From contig NC_079887.1 of assembly GCF_029227915.1 (NCBI RefSeq), positions 26,721,650 to 26,785,649 on the forward strand: a DNA stretch of 64,000 bases, written 5' to 3'. The stretch is from Hydractinia symbiolongicarpus. Lineage: Eukaryota > Cnidaria > Hydrozoa > Anthoathecata > Hydractiniidae. Shown here one piece after another: positions 11,269-24,215 of this stretch. The notes under the pieces are model-generated. The model was not told where the DNA came from, did no database searches, and saw only the letters and a list, made by a program, of their open reading frames with translations. Position numbers and translations under genes: made by a program. How positions within the stretch are numbered: the first letter of the stretch is position 1; every line of letters begins with the position of its first letter.

Positions 11269-12886
11269 ATGAGTTTACTCACAGGGTACTTTCTTTGTAT
11301 ACATTCGACTATACGGGCCAAGCCCGGGATTTACGGGAAATCGCGGGTTTTCGTTTGCCGGCGATTAAACTGCTTTTATTCAGCGTCTCATCAAAAATGA
11401 AAACATTCTTGAAAACTACAAGTCTCATGCCTTTTAGTGGTGAAATAATAATTTAAAAAATCGTTTGAGAAATGAGTTTACTCCCTGAGTACTTTCTTTG
11501 TATACTTTTGACTATACGGGCCGAGTCCAGGATTTACGGGAAATCGCAGGTTTTCGTTTGCCGGCGATTAAACTTCTTTTATTCAGCGTCTCATCAAAAA
11601 TGAAAACATTTTTAAAAACTACAAGTATCATGCGTTTTAGTGGTGAAAAAGTAATTTGAAAAATCGTTCGGGAAATGAGTTTACTCACAGGGTACTTTCT
11701 TTGTATACATTCGACTATACGTGCCAAGCCCGGATTTAGGGAAATCGCAGGTTTTCGTTTGCCGGCGACTAAACTTCTTTTATTCAGCGTCTCATCAAAA
11801 ATGAAAACATTTTTAAAAACTACAAGTCTCATGCGTTTTAGTGGTGAAAAGGTAATTTAAAAAATCGTTCGGGAAATGGGTTTACTCCCTGGGTACTTTC
11901 TTTGTATACTTTTGACTATACGGGCCGAGTCCGGGATTTAGGGAAATCGCAGGTTTTCGTTTGCCGGCGATTAAACTGCTTTTATTCAGCGTCTCATCAA
12001 AAATGAAAACATTTTTGAAAACTACAAGTCTCATTCGTTTTAGTGGTGAAAAAATAATTTAAAAAATCGTTCGGGAAATGAGTTTACTCCCTGGGTACTT
12101 TCTTTGTATACTTTTGACTATACGGGCCAAGCCGGGATTTACGGGAAATCGCGGGTTTTCGTTTGCCGGCGATTAAACTTCTTTTATTAAGCGTCTCATC
12201 AAAAATGAAAACATTTTTAAAAACTACAAGTCTTATGCGTTTTAGTGGTGAAAAAATAATTTAAAAAATCGTTCTGGAAATGAGTTTACTCCCTGGGTAC
12301 TTTCTTTGTATACTTTTGACTATACGGGCCGAGTCCGGGATTTACGGGAAATCGCGGATTTTTGTTTGCCGGCAATTAAACTTCTTTTATTCAGCGTCCC
12401 ATCAAATATGAAAATATTTTAGAAAACTACAAGTCTCATGCGTTTAGTGGTAAAAAAATAATTTAAAAAATCGTTCTGGAAATGAGTTTACTCCCTGGGT
12501 ACTTTCTTTGTATACTTTTGACTATACGGGCCGAGTCCGGGATTTACGGGAAATCGCGGATTTTCGTTTGCCGGCAATTAAACTTCTTTTATTCAGAGTC
12601 CCATCAAATATGAAAATATTTTAGAAAACTACAAGTCTCATGCGTTTAGTGGTAAAAAAATAATATAAAAAATCGTTCGGGAAATGAGTTTACTCCCTGG
12701 GTACTTTCTTTGTATACTTTTGACTATACGGGCCAAGCCCGGGATTTACGGGAAATCGCGGGTTTTCGTTTGCCGGCGATTAAACTTCTTTTATTCAGCG
12801 TCTCATCAAAAATGAAAACACTTTTAAAAACTACAAGTCTTATGCGTTTTAGTGGTGAAAAAATAATTTAAAAAATCGTTCTGGAA

Positions 12887-13695
12887 ATGAGTTTACTCAC
12901 AGGATACTTTCTTTGTATACATTCGAATATACGGGCCAAGCCCGGGATTTACGGGAAATCGCGGGTTTTCGTTTGCCGGCGATTAAACTGCTTTTATTCA
13001 GCGTCTCATCAAAAATGAAAACATTCTTGAAAACTACAAGTCTCATGCCTTTTAGTGGTGAAATAATAATTTAAAAAATCGTTTGAGAAATGAGTTTACT
13101 CCCTGGGTACTTTCTTTGTATACTTTTGACTATACGGGCCGAGTCCAGGATTTACGGGAAATCGCAGGTTTTCGTTTGCCGGCGATTAAACTTCTTTTAT
13201 TCAGCGTCTCATCAAAAATGAAAACATTTTTAAAAACTACAAGTATCATGCGTTTTAGTGGTGGAAAAGTAATTTGAAAAATCGTTCGGGAAATGAGTTT
13301 ACTCACAGGGTACTTTCTTTGTATACATTCGACTATACGTGCCAAGCCCGGATATAGGGAAATCGCAGGTTTTCGTTTGCCGGCGACTAAACTTCTTTTA
13401 TTCAGCGTCTCATCAAAAATGAAAACATTTTTAAAAACTACAAGTCTCATGCGTTTTAGTGGTGAAAAAGTAATTTAAAAAATCGTTCGGGAAATGGGTT
13501 TACTCCCTGGGTACTTTCTTTGTATACTTTTGACTATACGGGCCAAGCCGGGATTTACGGGAAATCGCGGGTTTTCGTTTACCGGCGATTAAACTTCTTT
13601 TATTCAGCGTCTCATCAAAAATGAAAACATTTTTAAAAACTACAAGTCTTATGCGTTTTAGTAGTGAAAAAATAATTTAAAAAATCGTTCTGGAA
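12887..13695 (+). repeat. 4-mer higher-order repeat unit, 809 bp
   Basis: Counterpart of 9651-10459 in copy 2 of the 3,236-bp block; it carries the same private ATTCGAATAT at 12921 and CCCGGATATA at 13347. Confidence 0.87.
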
Positions 13696-14504
13696 ATGAG
13701 TTTACTCACAGGGTACTTTCTTTGTATACATTCGACTATACGGGCCAAGCCCGGGATTTACGGGAAATCGCGGGTTTTCGTTTGCCGGCGATTAAACTGC
13801 TTTTATTCAGCGTCTCATCAAAAATGAAAACATTCTTGAAAACTACAAGTCTCATGCCTTTTAGTGGTGAAATAATAATTTAAAAAATCGTTTGAGAAAT
13901 GAGTTTACTCCCTGAGTACTTTCTTTGTATACTTTTGACTATACGGGCCGAGTCCAGGATTTACGGGAAATCGCAGGTTTTCGTTTGCCGGCGATTAAAC
14001 TTCTTTTATTCAGCGTCTCATCAAAAATGAAAACATTTTTAAAAACTACAAGTATCATGCGTTTTAGTGGTGAAAAAGTAATTTGAAAAATCGTTCGGGA
14101 AATGAGTTTACTCACAGGGTACTTTCTTTGTATACATTCGACTATACGTGCCAAGCCCGGATTTAGGGAAATCGCAGGTTTTCGTTTGCCGGCGACTAAA
14201 CTTCTTTTATTCAGCGTCTCATCAAAAATGAAAACATTTTTAAAAACTACAAGTCTCATGCGTTTTAGTGGTGAAAAAGTAATTTAAAAAATCGTTCGGG
14301 AAATGGGTTTACTCCCTGGGTACTTTCTTTGTATACTTTTGACTATACGGGCCAAGCCGGGATTTACGGGAAATCGCGGGTTTTCGTTTACCGGCGATTA
14401 AACTTCTTTTATTCAGCGTCTCATCAAAAATGAAAACATTTTTAAAAACTACAAGTCTTATGCGTTTTAGTAGTGAAAAAATAATTTAAAAAATCGTTCT
14501 GGAA
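13696..14504 (+). repeat. 4-mer higher-order repeat unit, 809 bp
   Basis: Counterpart of 10460-11268. It has CTCCCTGAGTAC near 13912 and CCCGGATTTAGGG in monomer c, linking it to the unit at 11269 onward as well. Confidence 0.85.
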
Positions 14505-15311
14505 ATGAGTTTACTCACAGGGTACTTTCTTTGTATACATACGACTATGCGTGCCCAGCCCGGGATTTAGGGAAATCGCAGGTTTTCGTTTGCCGGCGAT
14601 TAAACTTCTTTTATTCAGCGTCTCATCAAAAATGAAAACATTTTTAAAAACTACAAGTCTGATGCGTTTTAGTGGTGAAAAAGTAATTTAAAAAATCGTT
14701 CTGGAAATGAGTTTACTCACAGGGTACTTTCTTTGTATACATTCGACTATACGTGCCAAGCCCGGATTTAGGGAAATCGCAGGTTTTCGTTTGCCGGCGA
14801 CTAAACTTCTTTTATTCAGCGTCTCATCAAAAATGAAAACATTTTTAAAAACTACAAGTCTCATGCGTTTTAGTGGTGAAAAAGTAATTTAAAAAATCGT
14901 TCGGGAAATGGGTTTACTCCCTGGGTACTTTCTTTGTATACTTTTGACTATACGGGCCAAGCCGGGATTTACGGGAAATCGCGGGTTTTCGTTTACCGGC
15001 GATTAAACTTCTTTTATTCAGCGTCTCATCAAAAATGAAAACATTTTTAAAAACTACAAGTCTTATGCGTTTTAGTAGTGAAAAAATAATTTAAAAAATC
15101 GTTCTGGAAATGAGTTTACTCACAGGGTACTTTCTTTGTATACATACGACTATGCGTGCCCAGCCCGGGATTTAGGGAAATCGCAGGTTTTCGTTTGCCG
15201 GCGATTAAACTTCTTTTATTCAGCGTCTCATCAAAAATGAAAACATTTTTAAAAACTACAAGTCTGATGCGTTTTAGTGGTGAAAAAGTAATTTAAAAAA
15301 TCGTTCTGGAA
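14102..15311 (+). repeat. 605-bp 3-mer tandem duplication
   Basis: Copies 14102-14706 and 14707-15311. The shared marker ACGACTATGCGTGCCCAG lies at 14541 and 15146, 605 bp apart, and the monomer order c, d, then a T-like monomer is the same in both. Confidence 0.87.
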
Positions 15312-18300
15312 ATGAGTTTACTCACAGGGTACTTTCTTTGTATACATTCGACTATACGTGCCAAGCCCGGGATTTACGGGAAATCGCGGGTTTTCGTTTG
15401 CCGGCGATTAAACTGCTTTTATTCAGCGTCTCATCAAAAATGAAAACATTCTTGAAAACTACAAGTCTTATGCGTTTTAGTGGTGAAAAAATAATTTAAA
15501 AAATCGTTCTGGAAATGAGTTTACTCACAGGATACTTTCTTTGTATACATTCGACTATACGGGCCAAGCCCGGGATTTACGGGAAATCGCGGGTTTTCGT
15601 TTGCCGGCGATTAAACTGCTTTTATTCAGCGTCTCATCAAAAATGAAAACATTCTTGAAAACTACAAGTCTTATGCGTTTTAGTGGTGAAAAAATAATTT
15701 AAAAAATCGTTCTGGAAATGAGTTTATCACAGGATACTTTCTTTGTATACATTCGACTATACGGGCCAAGCCCGGGATTTACGGGAAATCGCGGGTTTTC
15801 GTTTGCCGGCGATTAAACTGCTTTTATTCAGCGTCTCATCAAAAATGAAAACATTCTTGAAAACTACAAGTCTCATGCCTTTTAGTGGTGAAATAATAAT
15901 TTAAAAAAACGTTTGAGAAATGAGTTTACTCCCTGGGTACTTTCTTTGTATACTTTTGACTATACGGGCCGAGTCCAGGATTTACGGGAAATCGCAGGTT
16001 GTCATTTGCCGGCGATTAAACTTCTTTTATTCAGCGTCTCATCAAAAATGAAAACATTTTTAAAAACTACAAGTATCATGCGTTTTAGTGGTGAAAAAGT
16101 AATTTGAAAAATCGTTCGGGAAATGAGTTTACTCACAGGGTACTTTCTTTGTATACATTCGACTATACGTGCCAAGCCGGGTTAAAGGGAAATCGCAGGC
16201 TTCGTTTGCCGGCGACTAAACCTCTTTTATTCAGCGTCTCATCAAAAATGAAAACATTTTTAAAAACTACAAGTCTCATGCGTTTTAGTGGTGAAAAAGT
16301 AATTTAAAAAATCGTTCGGGAAATGGGTTTACTCCCTGGGTACTTTCTTTGTATACTTTTGACTATACGGGCCAAGCCGGGATTTACGGGAAATCGCAGG
16401 TTTTCGTTTACCGGCGATTAAACTTCTTTTATTCAGCGTCTCATCAAAAATGAAAACATTTTTAAAAACTACAAGTCTTATGCGTTTTAGTAGTGAAAAA
16501 ATAATTTAAAAAATCGTTCTGGAAATGAGTTTACTCACAGGGTACTTTCTTTGTATACATACGACTTTGCGTGCCCAGCCCGGGATTTAGGGAAATCGCA
16601 GGTTTTCGTTTGCCGGCGATTAAACTTCTTTTATTCAGCGTCTCATCAAAAATGAAAACATTTTTAAAAACTACAAGTCTGATGCGTTTTAGTGGTGAAA
16701 AAATAATTTAAAAAATCGTTCTGGAAATGAGTTTACTCACAGGGTACTTTCTTTGTATACATTCGACTATGCGGGCCAAGCCCGGGATTTACGGGAAATC
16801 GCGGGTTTTCGTTTTCCGGCGATTAAACCTCTTTCATTAAGCGTCTCATCAAAAATGAAAACATTTTTGAAAACTACAAGTCTCATGCGTTTTAGTGGTG
16901 AAAAGGTAATTTAAAAAATCGTTCGGGAAATGAGTTTACTCCCTGGGTACTTTCTTTGTATACTTTTGGCTATACGGGCCAAGCCGGGATTTACGGAAAA
17001 TCGCGGGTTTTCGTTTGCCGGCGATTAAACTTCTTTTAATCAGCGTCTCATCAAAAATGAAAACATTTTTAAAAACTACAAGTCTTATGCGTTTTAGTGG
17101 TGAAAAAATAATTTAAAAAATCGTTCTGGAAATGAGTTTACTCACAGGGTACTTTCTTTGTATACATACGACTATGCGTGCCCAGCCCGGGATTTACGGG
17201 AAATCGCGGATTTTCGTTTGCCGGCGATTAAACTTCTTTTATTCAGCGTCCCATCAAATATGAAAATATTTTTGAAAACTACAAGTCTCATGCGTTTAGT
17301 GGTAAAAAAATAATATAAAAAATCGTTCGGGAAATGAGTTTACTCCCTGGGTACTTTCTTTGTATACTTTTGACTATACGGGCCAAGCCCGGGATTTACG
17401 GGAAATCTCGGGTTTTCGTTTGCCGGCGATTAAACTTCTTTTATTCAGTGTCTCATCAAAAATGAAAACATTTTTAAAAACTACAAGTCTTATGCGTTTT
17501 AGTGGTGAAAAAATAATTTAAAAAATCGTTCTGGAAATGAGTTTACTCCCTGGGTACTTTCTTTGTATACTTTTGACTATACGGGCAGAGTCCAGGATTT
17601 AGGGAAATCGCGGGTTTTCGTTTGCCGGCGATTAAACTGCTTTTATTCAGCGTCTCATCAAAAATGAAAACATTTTTAAAAACTACAAGTCTTATGCGTT
17701 TTAGTGGTGAAAAAATAATTTAAAAAATCGTTCTGGAAATGAGTTAACTCACAGGGTACTTTCTTTGTATACATTTGACTATACGTGCCAAGCCCGGGAT
17801 TTACGGGAAATCGCGGGTTTTCGTTTCCCGGCGATTAAACTGCTTTTATTCAGTGTCTCATCAAAAATGAAAAGATTCTTGAAAACTACAAGTCTCATGC
17901 GTTTTAGTGGTGAAATAATAATTAAAAAAATCGTTCTGGAAATGAGTTTACTCCCTGGGTACTTTCTTTGTATACTTTTGACTATACGGGCCGAGTCCAG
18001 GATTTACGGGAAATCGCAGGTTTTCGTTTGCCGGCGATTAAACTTCTTTTATTCAGCGTCTCATCAAAAATGAAAACATTTTTAAAAACTCCAAGTCTTA
18101 TGCGTTTAGTGGTAAAAAAATAATATAAAAAATCGTTCGGGAAATGAGTTTACTCCCTGGGTACTTTCTTTGTATACTTTTGACTATACGGGCCAAGCCC
18201 GGGATTTACGGGAAATCTCGGGTTTTCGTTTGCCGGCGATTAAACTTCTTTTATTCAGCGTCTCATCAAAAATGAAAACATTTTTGAAAACTACAAGTCT

Positions 18301-18587
18301 CATGCGTTTTAGTGGTGAAAAAATAATTTAAAAAATCGTTCGGGAAATGAGTTTACTCCCTGGGTACTTTGTTCTATACTTTTGACTATACGGGCCGAGT
18401 CCGGGATTTACGGGAAATCGCGGATTTTCGTTTGCCGGCGATTAAACTTCTTTTATTCAGCGTCCCATCAAATATGAAAATATTTTTGAAAACTACAAGT
18501 CTCATGCGTTTAGTGGTAAAAAAATAATATAAAAAATCGTTCGGGAAATGAGTTTACTCCCTGGGTACTTTCTTTGTATACTTTTGA
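15312..18587 (+). repeat. Block duplicated at ~23001-26278 (offset ~7,690 bp, 38 monomers)
   Basis: Shared rare markers: TACGACTTTGCGTGCCC at 16560 and 24251; ACGGGCAGAGTCCAGG at 17581 and 25272; TGGGTACTTTGTTCTATAC at 18361 and 26052. The offset moves from 7,689 to 7,691 because of 1-bp indels such as GAGTTTATCACAGG near 15720. Correspondence ends at about 18587 / 26278. Confidence 0.85.
16124..16318 (+). repeat. Degenerate monomer copy
   Basis: The GC core of this copy reads GCCAAGCCGGGTTAAAGGG and then CGCAGGCTTCG, where its counterpart near 23.87 kb has CCCGGATTTAGGG and CGCAGGTTTTCG. Several changes fall within about 35 bp, an unusually dense cluster for this array. The monomer on either side is ordinary. 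Confidence 0.7.
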
Positions 18588-18969
18588 CTATACGGGCCGA
18601 GTCCGGGATTTACGGGAAATCGCGGATTTTCGTTTGCCGGCAATTAAACTTCTTTTATTCAGAGTCCCATCAAATATGAAAATATTTTAGAAAACTACAA
18701 GTCTCATGCGTTTAGTGGTAAAAAAATAATATAAAAAATCGTTCGGGAAATGAGTTTACTCCCTGGGTACTTTCTTTGTATACTTTTGACTATACGGGCC
18801 AAGCCCGGGATTTACGGGAAATCGCGGGTTTTCGTTTGCCGGCGATTAAACTTCTTTTATTCAGCGTCTCATCAAAAATGAAAACACTTTTAAAAACTAC
18901 AAGTCTTATGCGTTTTAGTGGTGAAAAAATAATTTAAAAAATCGTTCTGGAAATGAGTTTACTCACAGG
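17959..18969 (+). repeat. 1,011-bp 5-mer, copy 1
   Basis: Private marker ACTCCAAGTCTTATG at about 18088 recurs exactly 1,011 bp later, as does TGGGTACTTTGTTCTATAC (18361 and 19372). Confidence 0.9.
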
Positions 18970-19980
18970 ATACTTTCTTTGTATACTTTTGACTATACGG
19001 GCCGAGTCCAGGATTTACGGGAAATCGCAGGTTTTCGTTTGCCGGCGATTAAACTTCTTTTATTCAGCGTCTCATCAAAAATGAAAACATTTTTAAAAAC
19101 TCCAAGTCTTATGCGTTTAGTGGTAAAAAAATAATATAAAAAATCGTTCGGGAAATGAGTTTACTCCCTGGGTACTTTCTTTGTATACTTTTGACTATAC
19201 GGGCCAAGCCCGGGATTTACGGGAAATCTCGGGTTTTCGTTTGCCGGCGATTAAACTTCTTTTATTCAGCGTCTCATCAAAAATGAAAACATTTTTGAAA
19301 ACTACAAGTCTCATGCGTTTTAGTGGTGAAAAAATAATTTAAAAAATCGTTCGGGAAATGAGTTTACTCCCTGGGTACTTTGTTCTATACTTTTGACTAT
19401 ACGGGCCGAGTCCGGGATTTACGGGAAATCGCGGATTTTCGTTTGCCGGCGATTAAACTTCTTTTATTCAGCGTCCCATCAAATATGAAAATATTTTTGA
19501 AAACTACAAGTCTCATGCGTTTAGTGGTAAAAAAATAATATAAAAAATCGTTCGGGAAATGAGTTTACTCCCTGGGTACTTTCTTTGTATACTTTTGACT
19601 ATACGGGCCGAGTCCGGGATTTACGGGAAATCGCGGATTTTCGTTTGCCGGCAATTAAACTTCTTTTATTCAGAGTCCCATCAAATATGAAAATATTTTA
19701 GAAAACTACAAGTCTCATGCGTTTAGTGGTAAAAAAATAATATAAAAAATCGTTCGGGAAATGAGTTTACTCCCTGGGTACTTTCTTTGTATACTTTTGA
19801 CTATACGGGCCAAGCCCGGGATTTACGGGAAATCGCGGGTTTTCGTTTGCCGGCGATTAAACTTCTTTTATTCAGCGTCTCATCAAAAATGAAAACACTT
19901 TTAAAAACTACAAGTCTTATGCGTTTTAGTGGTGAAAAAATAATTTAAAAAATCGTTCTGGAAATGAGTTTACTCACAGG
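18970..19980 (+). repeat. 1,011-bp 5-mer, copy 2
   Basis: Begins inside a hybrid monomer: ACTCACAGGATAC of a T monomer runs directly into CTTTTGACTATACGGG and GAGTCCAGG of another class within the shared CTTTCTTTGTATAC segment. This is the visible duplication junction. Confidence 0.88.
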
Positions 19981-21785
19981 ATACTTTCTTTGCATACATT
20001 CGAATATACGGGCCAAGCCCGGGATTTACGGGAAATCGCGGGTTTTCGTTTGCCGGCGATTAAACTGCTTTTATTCAGCGTCTCATCAAAAATGAAAACA
20101 TTCTTGAAAACTACAAGTCTCATGCCTTTTAGTGGTGAAATAATAATTTAAAAAATCGTTTGAGAAATGAGTTTACTCCCTGGGTACTTTCTTTGTATAC
20201 TTTTGACTATACGGGCCGAGTCCAGGATTTACGGGAAATCGCAGGTTTTCGTTTGCCGGCGAATAAACTTCTTTTATTCAGCGTCTCATCAAAAATGAAA
20301 ACATTTTTAAAAACTACAAGTATCATGCGTTTTAGTGGTGAAAAAGTAATTTGAAAAATCGTTCGGGAAATGAGTTTACTCACAGGGTACTTTCTTTGTA
20401 TACATTCGACTATACGTGCCAAGCCCGGATATAGGGAAATCGCAGGTTTTCGTTTGCCGGCGACTAAACTTCTTTTATTCAGCGTCTCATCAAAAATGAA
20501 AACATTTTTAAAAACTACAAGTCTCATGCGTTTTAGTGGTGAAAAAGTAATTTAAAAAATCGTTCGGGAAATGGGTTTACTCCCTGGGTACTTTCTTTGT
20601 ATACTTTTGACTATACGGGCCAAGCCGGGATTTACGGGAAATCGCGGGTTTTCGTTTACCGGCGATTAAACTTCTTTTATTCAGCGTCTCATCAAAAATG
20701 AAAACATTTTTAAAAACTACAAGTCTTATGCGTTTTAGTAGTGAAAAAATAATTTAAAAAATCGTTCTGGAAATGAGTTTACTCACAGGGTACTTTCTTT
20801 GTATACATTCGACTATACGGGCCAAGCCCGGGATTTACGGGAAATCGCGGGTTTTCGTTTACCGGCGATTAAACTTCTTTTATTCAGCGTCTCATCAAAA
20901 ATGAAAACATTTTTAAAAACTACAAGTCTTATGCGTTTTAGTAGTGAAAAAATAATTTAAAAAATCGTTCTGGAAATGAGTTTACTCACAGGGTACTTTC
21001 TTTGTATACTTTTGACTATACGGGCCGAGTCCAGGATTTACGGGAAATCGCAGGTTTTCGTTTGCCGGCTATTAAACTTCTTTTATTCAGCGTCTCATCA
21101 AAAATGAAAACATTTTTAAAAACTACAAGTATCATGCGTTTTAGTGGTGAAAAAGTAATTTAAAAAATCGTTCGGGAAATGGGTTTACTCCCTGGGTACT
21201 TTCTTTGTATACTTTTGACTATACGGGCCAAGCCGGGATTTACGGGAAATCGCGGGTTTTCGTTTACCGGCGATTAAACTTCTTTTATTCAGCGTCTCAT
21301 CAAAAATGAAAACATTTTTAAAAACTACAAGTCTTATGCGTTTTAGTAGTGAAAAAATAATTTAAAAAATCGTTCTGGAAATGAGTTTACTCACAGGGTA
21401 CTTTCTTTGTATACATACGACTATGCGTGCCCAGCCCGGGATTTAGGGAAATCGCAGGTTTTCGTTTGCCGGCGATTAAACTTCTTTTATTCAGCGTCTC
21501 ATCAAAAATGAAAACATTTTTAAAAACTACAAGTCTGATGCGTTTTAGTGGAGAAAAAGTAATTTAAAAAATCGTTCTGGAAATGAGTTTACTCACAGGG
21601 TACTTTCTTTGTATACATTCGACTATACGGGCCAAGCCCGGGATTTACGGGAAATAGCGGGTTTTCGTTTTCCGGCGATTAAACCTCTTTCATTAAGCGT
21701 CTCATCAAAAATGAAAACATTTTTGAAAACTACAAGTCTCATGCGTTTTAGTGGTGAAAAAGTAATTTAAAAAATCGTTCGGGAA

Positions 21786-23000
21786 ATGAGTTAACTCACA
21801 GGGTACTTTCTTTGTATACATTCGACTATACGTGCCAAGCCCGGGATTTACGGGAAATCGCGGGTTTTCGTTTGCCGGCGATTAAACTGCTTTTATTCAG
21901 CGTCTCATCAAAAATGAAAACATTCTTGAAAACTACAAGTCTTATGCGTTTTAGTGGTGAAAAAATAATTTAAAAAATCGTTCTGGAAATGAGTTTACTC
22001 ACAGGATACTTTCTTTGTATACATTCGACTATACGGGCCAAGCCCGGGATTTACGGGAAATCGCGGGTTTTCGTTTGCCGGCGATTAAACTGCTTTTATT
22101 CAGCGTCTCATCAAAAATGAAAACATTCTTGAAAACTACAAGTCTTATGCGTTTTAGTGGTGAAAAAATAATTTAAAAAATCGTTCTGGAAATGAGTTTA
22201 CTCACAGGATACTTTCTTTGTATACATTCGACTATACGGGCCAAGCCCGGGATTTACGGGAAATCGCGGGTTTTCGTTTGCCGGCGATTAAACTGCTTTT
22301 ATTCAGCGTCTCATCAAAAATGAAAACATTCTTGAAAACTACAAGTCTCATGCCTTTTAGTGGTGAAATAATAATTTAAAAAAACGTTTGAGAAATGAGT
22401 TTACTCCCTGGGTACTTTCTTTGTATACTTTTGACTATACGGGCCGAGTCCAGGATTTACGGGAAATCGCAGGTTTTCGTTTGCCGGCGATTAAACTTCT
22501 TTTATTCAGCGTCTCATCAAAAATGAAAACATTTTTAAAAACTACAAGTATCATGCGTTTTAGTGGTGAAAAAGTAATTTGAAAAATCGTTCGGGAAATG
22601 TGTTTACTCACAGGGTACTTTCTTTGTATACATTCGACTATACGTGCCAAGCCCGGATTTAGGGAAATCGCAGGTTTTCGTTTGCCGGCGACTAAACTTC
22701 TTTTATTCAGCGTCTCATCAAAAATGAAAACATTTTTAAAAACTACAAGTCTCATGCGTTTTAGTGGTGAAAAAGTAATTTAAAAAATCGTTCGGGAAAT
22801 GGGTTTACTCCCTGGGTACTTTCTTTGTATACTTTTGACTATACGGGCCAAGCCGGGATTTACGGGAAATCGCGGGTTTTCGTTTACCGGCGATTAAACT
22901 TCTTTTATTCAGCGTCTCATCAAAAATGAAAACATTTTTAAAAACTACAAGTCTTATGCGTTTTAGTAGTGAAAAAATAATATAAAAAATCGTTCTGGAA
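21786..23000 (+). repeat. 1,215-bp 6-mer, copy 1
   Basis: Starts with GAGTTAACTCACAGGG and holds three T monomers, then monomers of types b, c and d of the 4-mer repeat. It recurs immediately downstream at exactly 1,215 bp. Confidence 0.9.
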
Positions 23001-24215
23001 ATGAGTTAACTCACAGGGTACTTTCTTTGTATACATTCGACTATACGTGCCAAGCCCGGGATTTACGGGAAATCGCGGGTTTTCGTTTGCCGGCGATTAA
23101 ACTGCTTTTATTCAGCGTCTCATCAAAAATGAAAACATTCTTGAAAACTACAAGTCTTATGCGTTTTAGTGGTGAAAAAATAATTTAAAAAATCGTTCTG
23201 GAAATGAGTTTACTCACAGGATACTTTCTTTGTATACATTCGACTATACGGGCCAAGCCCGGGATTTACGGGAAATCGCGGGTTTTCGTTTGCCGGCGAT
23301 TAAACTGCTTTTATTCAGCGTCTCATCAAAAATGAAAACATTCTTGAAAACTACAAGTCTTATGCGTTTTAGTGGTGAAAAAATAATTTAAAAAATCGTT
23401 CTGGAAATGAGTTTACTCACAGGATACTTTCTTTGTATACATTCGACTATACGGGCCAAGCCCGGGATTTACGGGAAATCGCGGGTTTTCGTTTGCCGGC
23501 GATTAAACTGCTTTTATTCAGCGTCTCATCAAAAATGAAAACATTCTTGAAAACTACAAGTCTCATGCCTTTTAGTGGTGAAATAATAATTTAAAAAAAC
23601 GTTTGAGAAATGAGTTTACTCCCTGGGTACTTTCTTTGTATACTTTTGACTATACGGGCCGAGTCCAGGATTTACGGGAAATCGCAGGTTTTCGTTTGCC
23701 GGCGATTAAACTTCTTTTATTCAGCGTCTCATCAAAAATGAAAACATTTTTAAAAACTACAAGTATCATGCGTTTTAGTGGTGAAAAAGTAATTTGAAAA
23801 ATCGTTCGGGAAATGTGTTTACTCACAGGGTACTTTCTTTGTATACATTCGACTATACGTGCCAAGCCCGGATTTAGGGAAATCGCAGGTTTTCGTTTGC
23901 CGGCGACTAAACTTCTTTTATTCAGCGTCTCATCAAAAATGAAAACATTTTTAAAAACTACAAGTCTCATGCGTTTTAGTGGTGAAAAAGTAATTTAAAA
24001 AATCGTTCGGGAAATGGGTTTACTCCCTGGGTACTTTCTTTGTATACTTTTGACTATACGGGCCAAGCCGGGATTTACGGGAAATCGCGGGTTTTCGTTT
24101 ACCGGCGATTAAACTTCTTTTATTCAGCGTCTCATCAAAAATGAAAACATTTTTAAAAACTACAAGTCTTATGCGTTTTAGTAGTGAAAAAATAATTTAA
24201 AAAATCGTTCTGGAA
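23001..24215 (+). repeat. 1,215-bp 6-mer, copy 2
   Basis: Same six monomers in the same order as 21786-23000, including AAAAACGTTTGAG at the T to b boundary and ATGTGTTTACTCAC in monomer c. It also forms the start of the block shared with 15312 onward. Confidence 0.9.

Larger units (their letters stand above)
11269..14537 (+). repeat. 3,236-bp block, copy 2
   Basis: Tandem second copy of 8033-11268. Correspondence is lost at about 14538, where this copy continues with TACATACGACTATGC while copy 1 continues with TACATTCGACTATAC. The break falls just after the shared CTTTCTTTGTATACAT segment, as expected if exchange occurred between two aligned monomers. Confidence 0.88.
7629..15311 (+). repeat. 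Array region 2: 4-mer higher-order repeat domain
   Basis: No gene is present. About 38 monomers, many arranged as an ordered 4-mer of 809 bp: (a) a T monomer ending ATGCCTTTTAGTGG; (b) a monomer starting after TTTGAGAAATGAG with GAGTCCAGG, CGCAGG and AGTATCATG; (c) a monomer with ACGTGCCAAGCCCGGA and GGCGACTAAAC; (d) a monomer starting ATGGGTTTACTCC with GCCAAGCCGGG, TTTACCGGCG and TTTAGTAGTG. Single V-like monomers with CCGGCAATTAAAC are interspersed (7721, 9339 and near 12.57 kb). Confidence 0.85.
15312..21785 (+). repeat. Array region 3: mosaic of S/V/T monomers
   Basis: No gene is present. About 32 monomers. The left part (15312-18587) recurs at about 23001-26278. A 1,011-bp 5-mer is duplicated at 17959-19980. 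From about 20.0 to 20.75 kb the monomer order a-b-c-d of the 4-mer repeat reappears (TTTGAGAAATGAG near 20160, AATAAACTTC in place of ATTAAACTTC at about 20262), so region 2 type DNA is present again here. Confidence 0.8.

Noticed and set aside
17765-18073. 102-codon plus-strand frames running through two monomers (also at 51047-51355)
   Set aside because: They arise where a small change removes one stop at a monomer boundary (AATAATTAAAAAAATCG, AATAATTTTAAAAATCG). Sister copies keep the stop. Not a gene.
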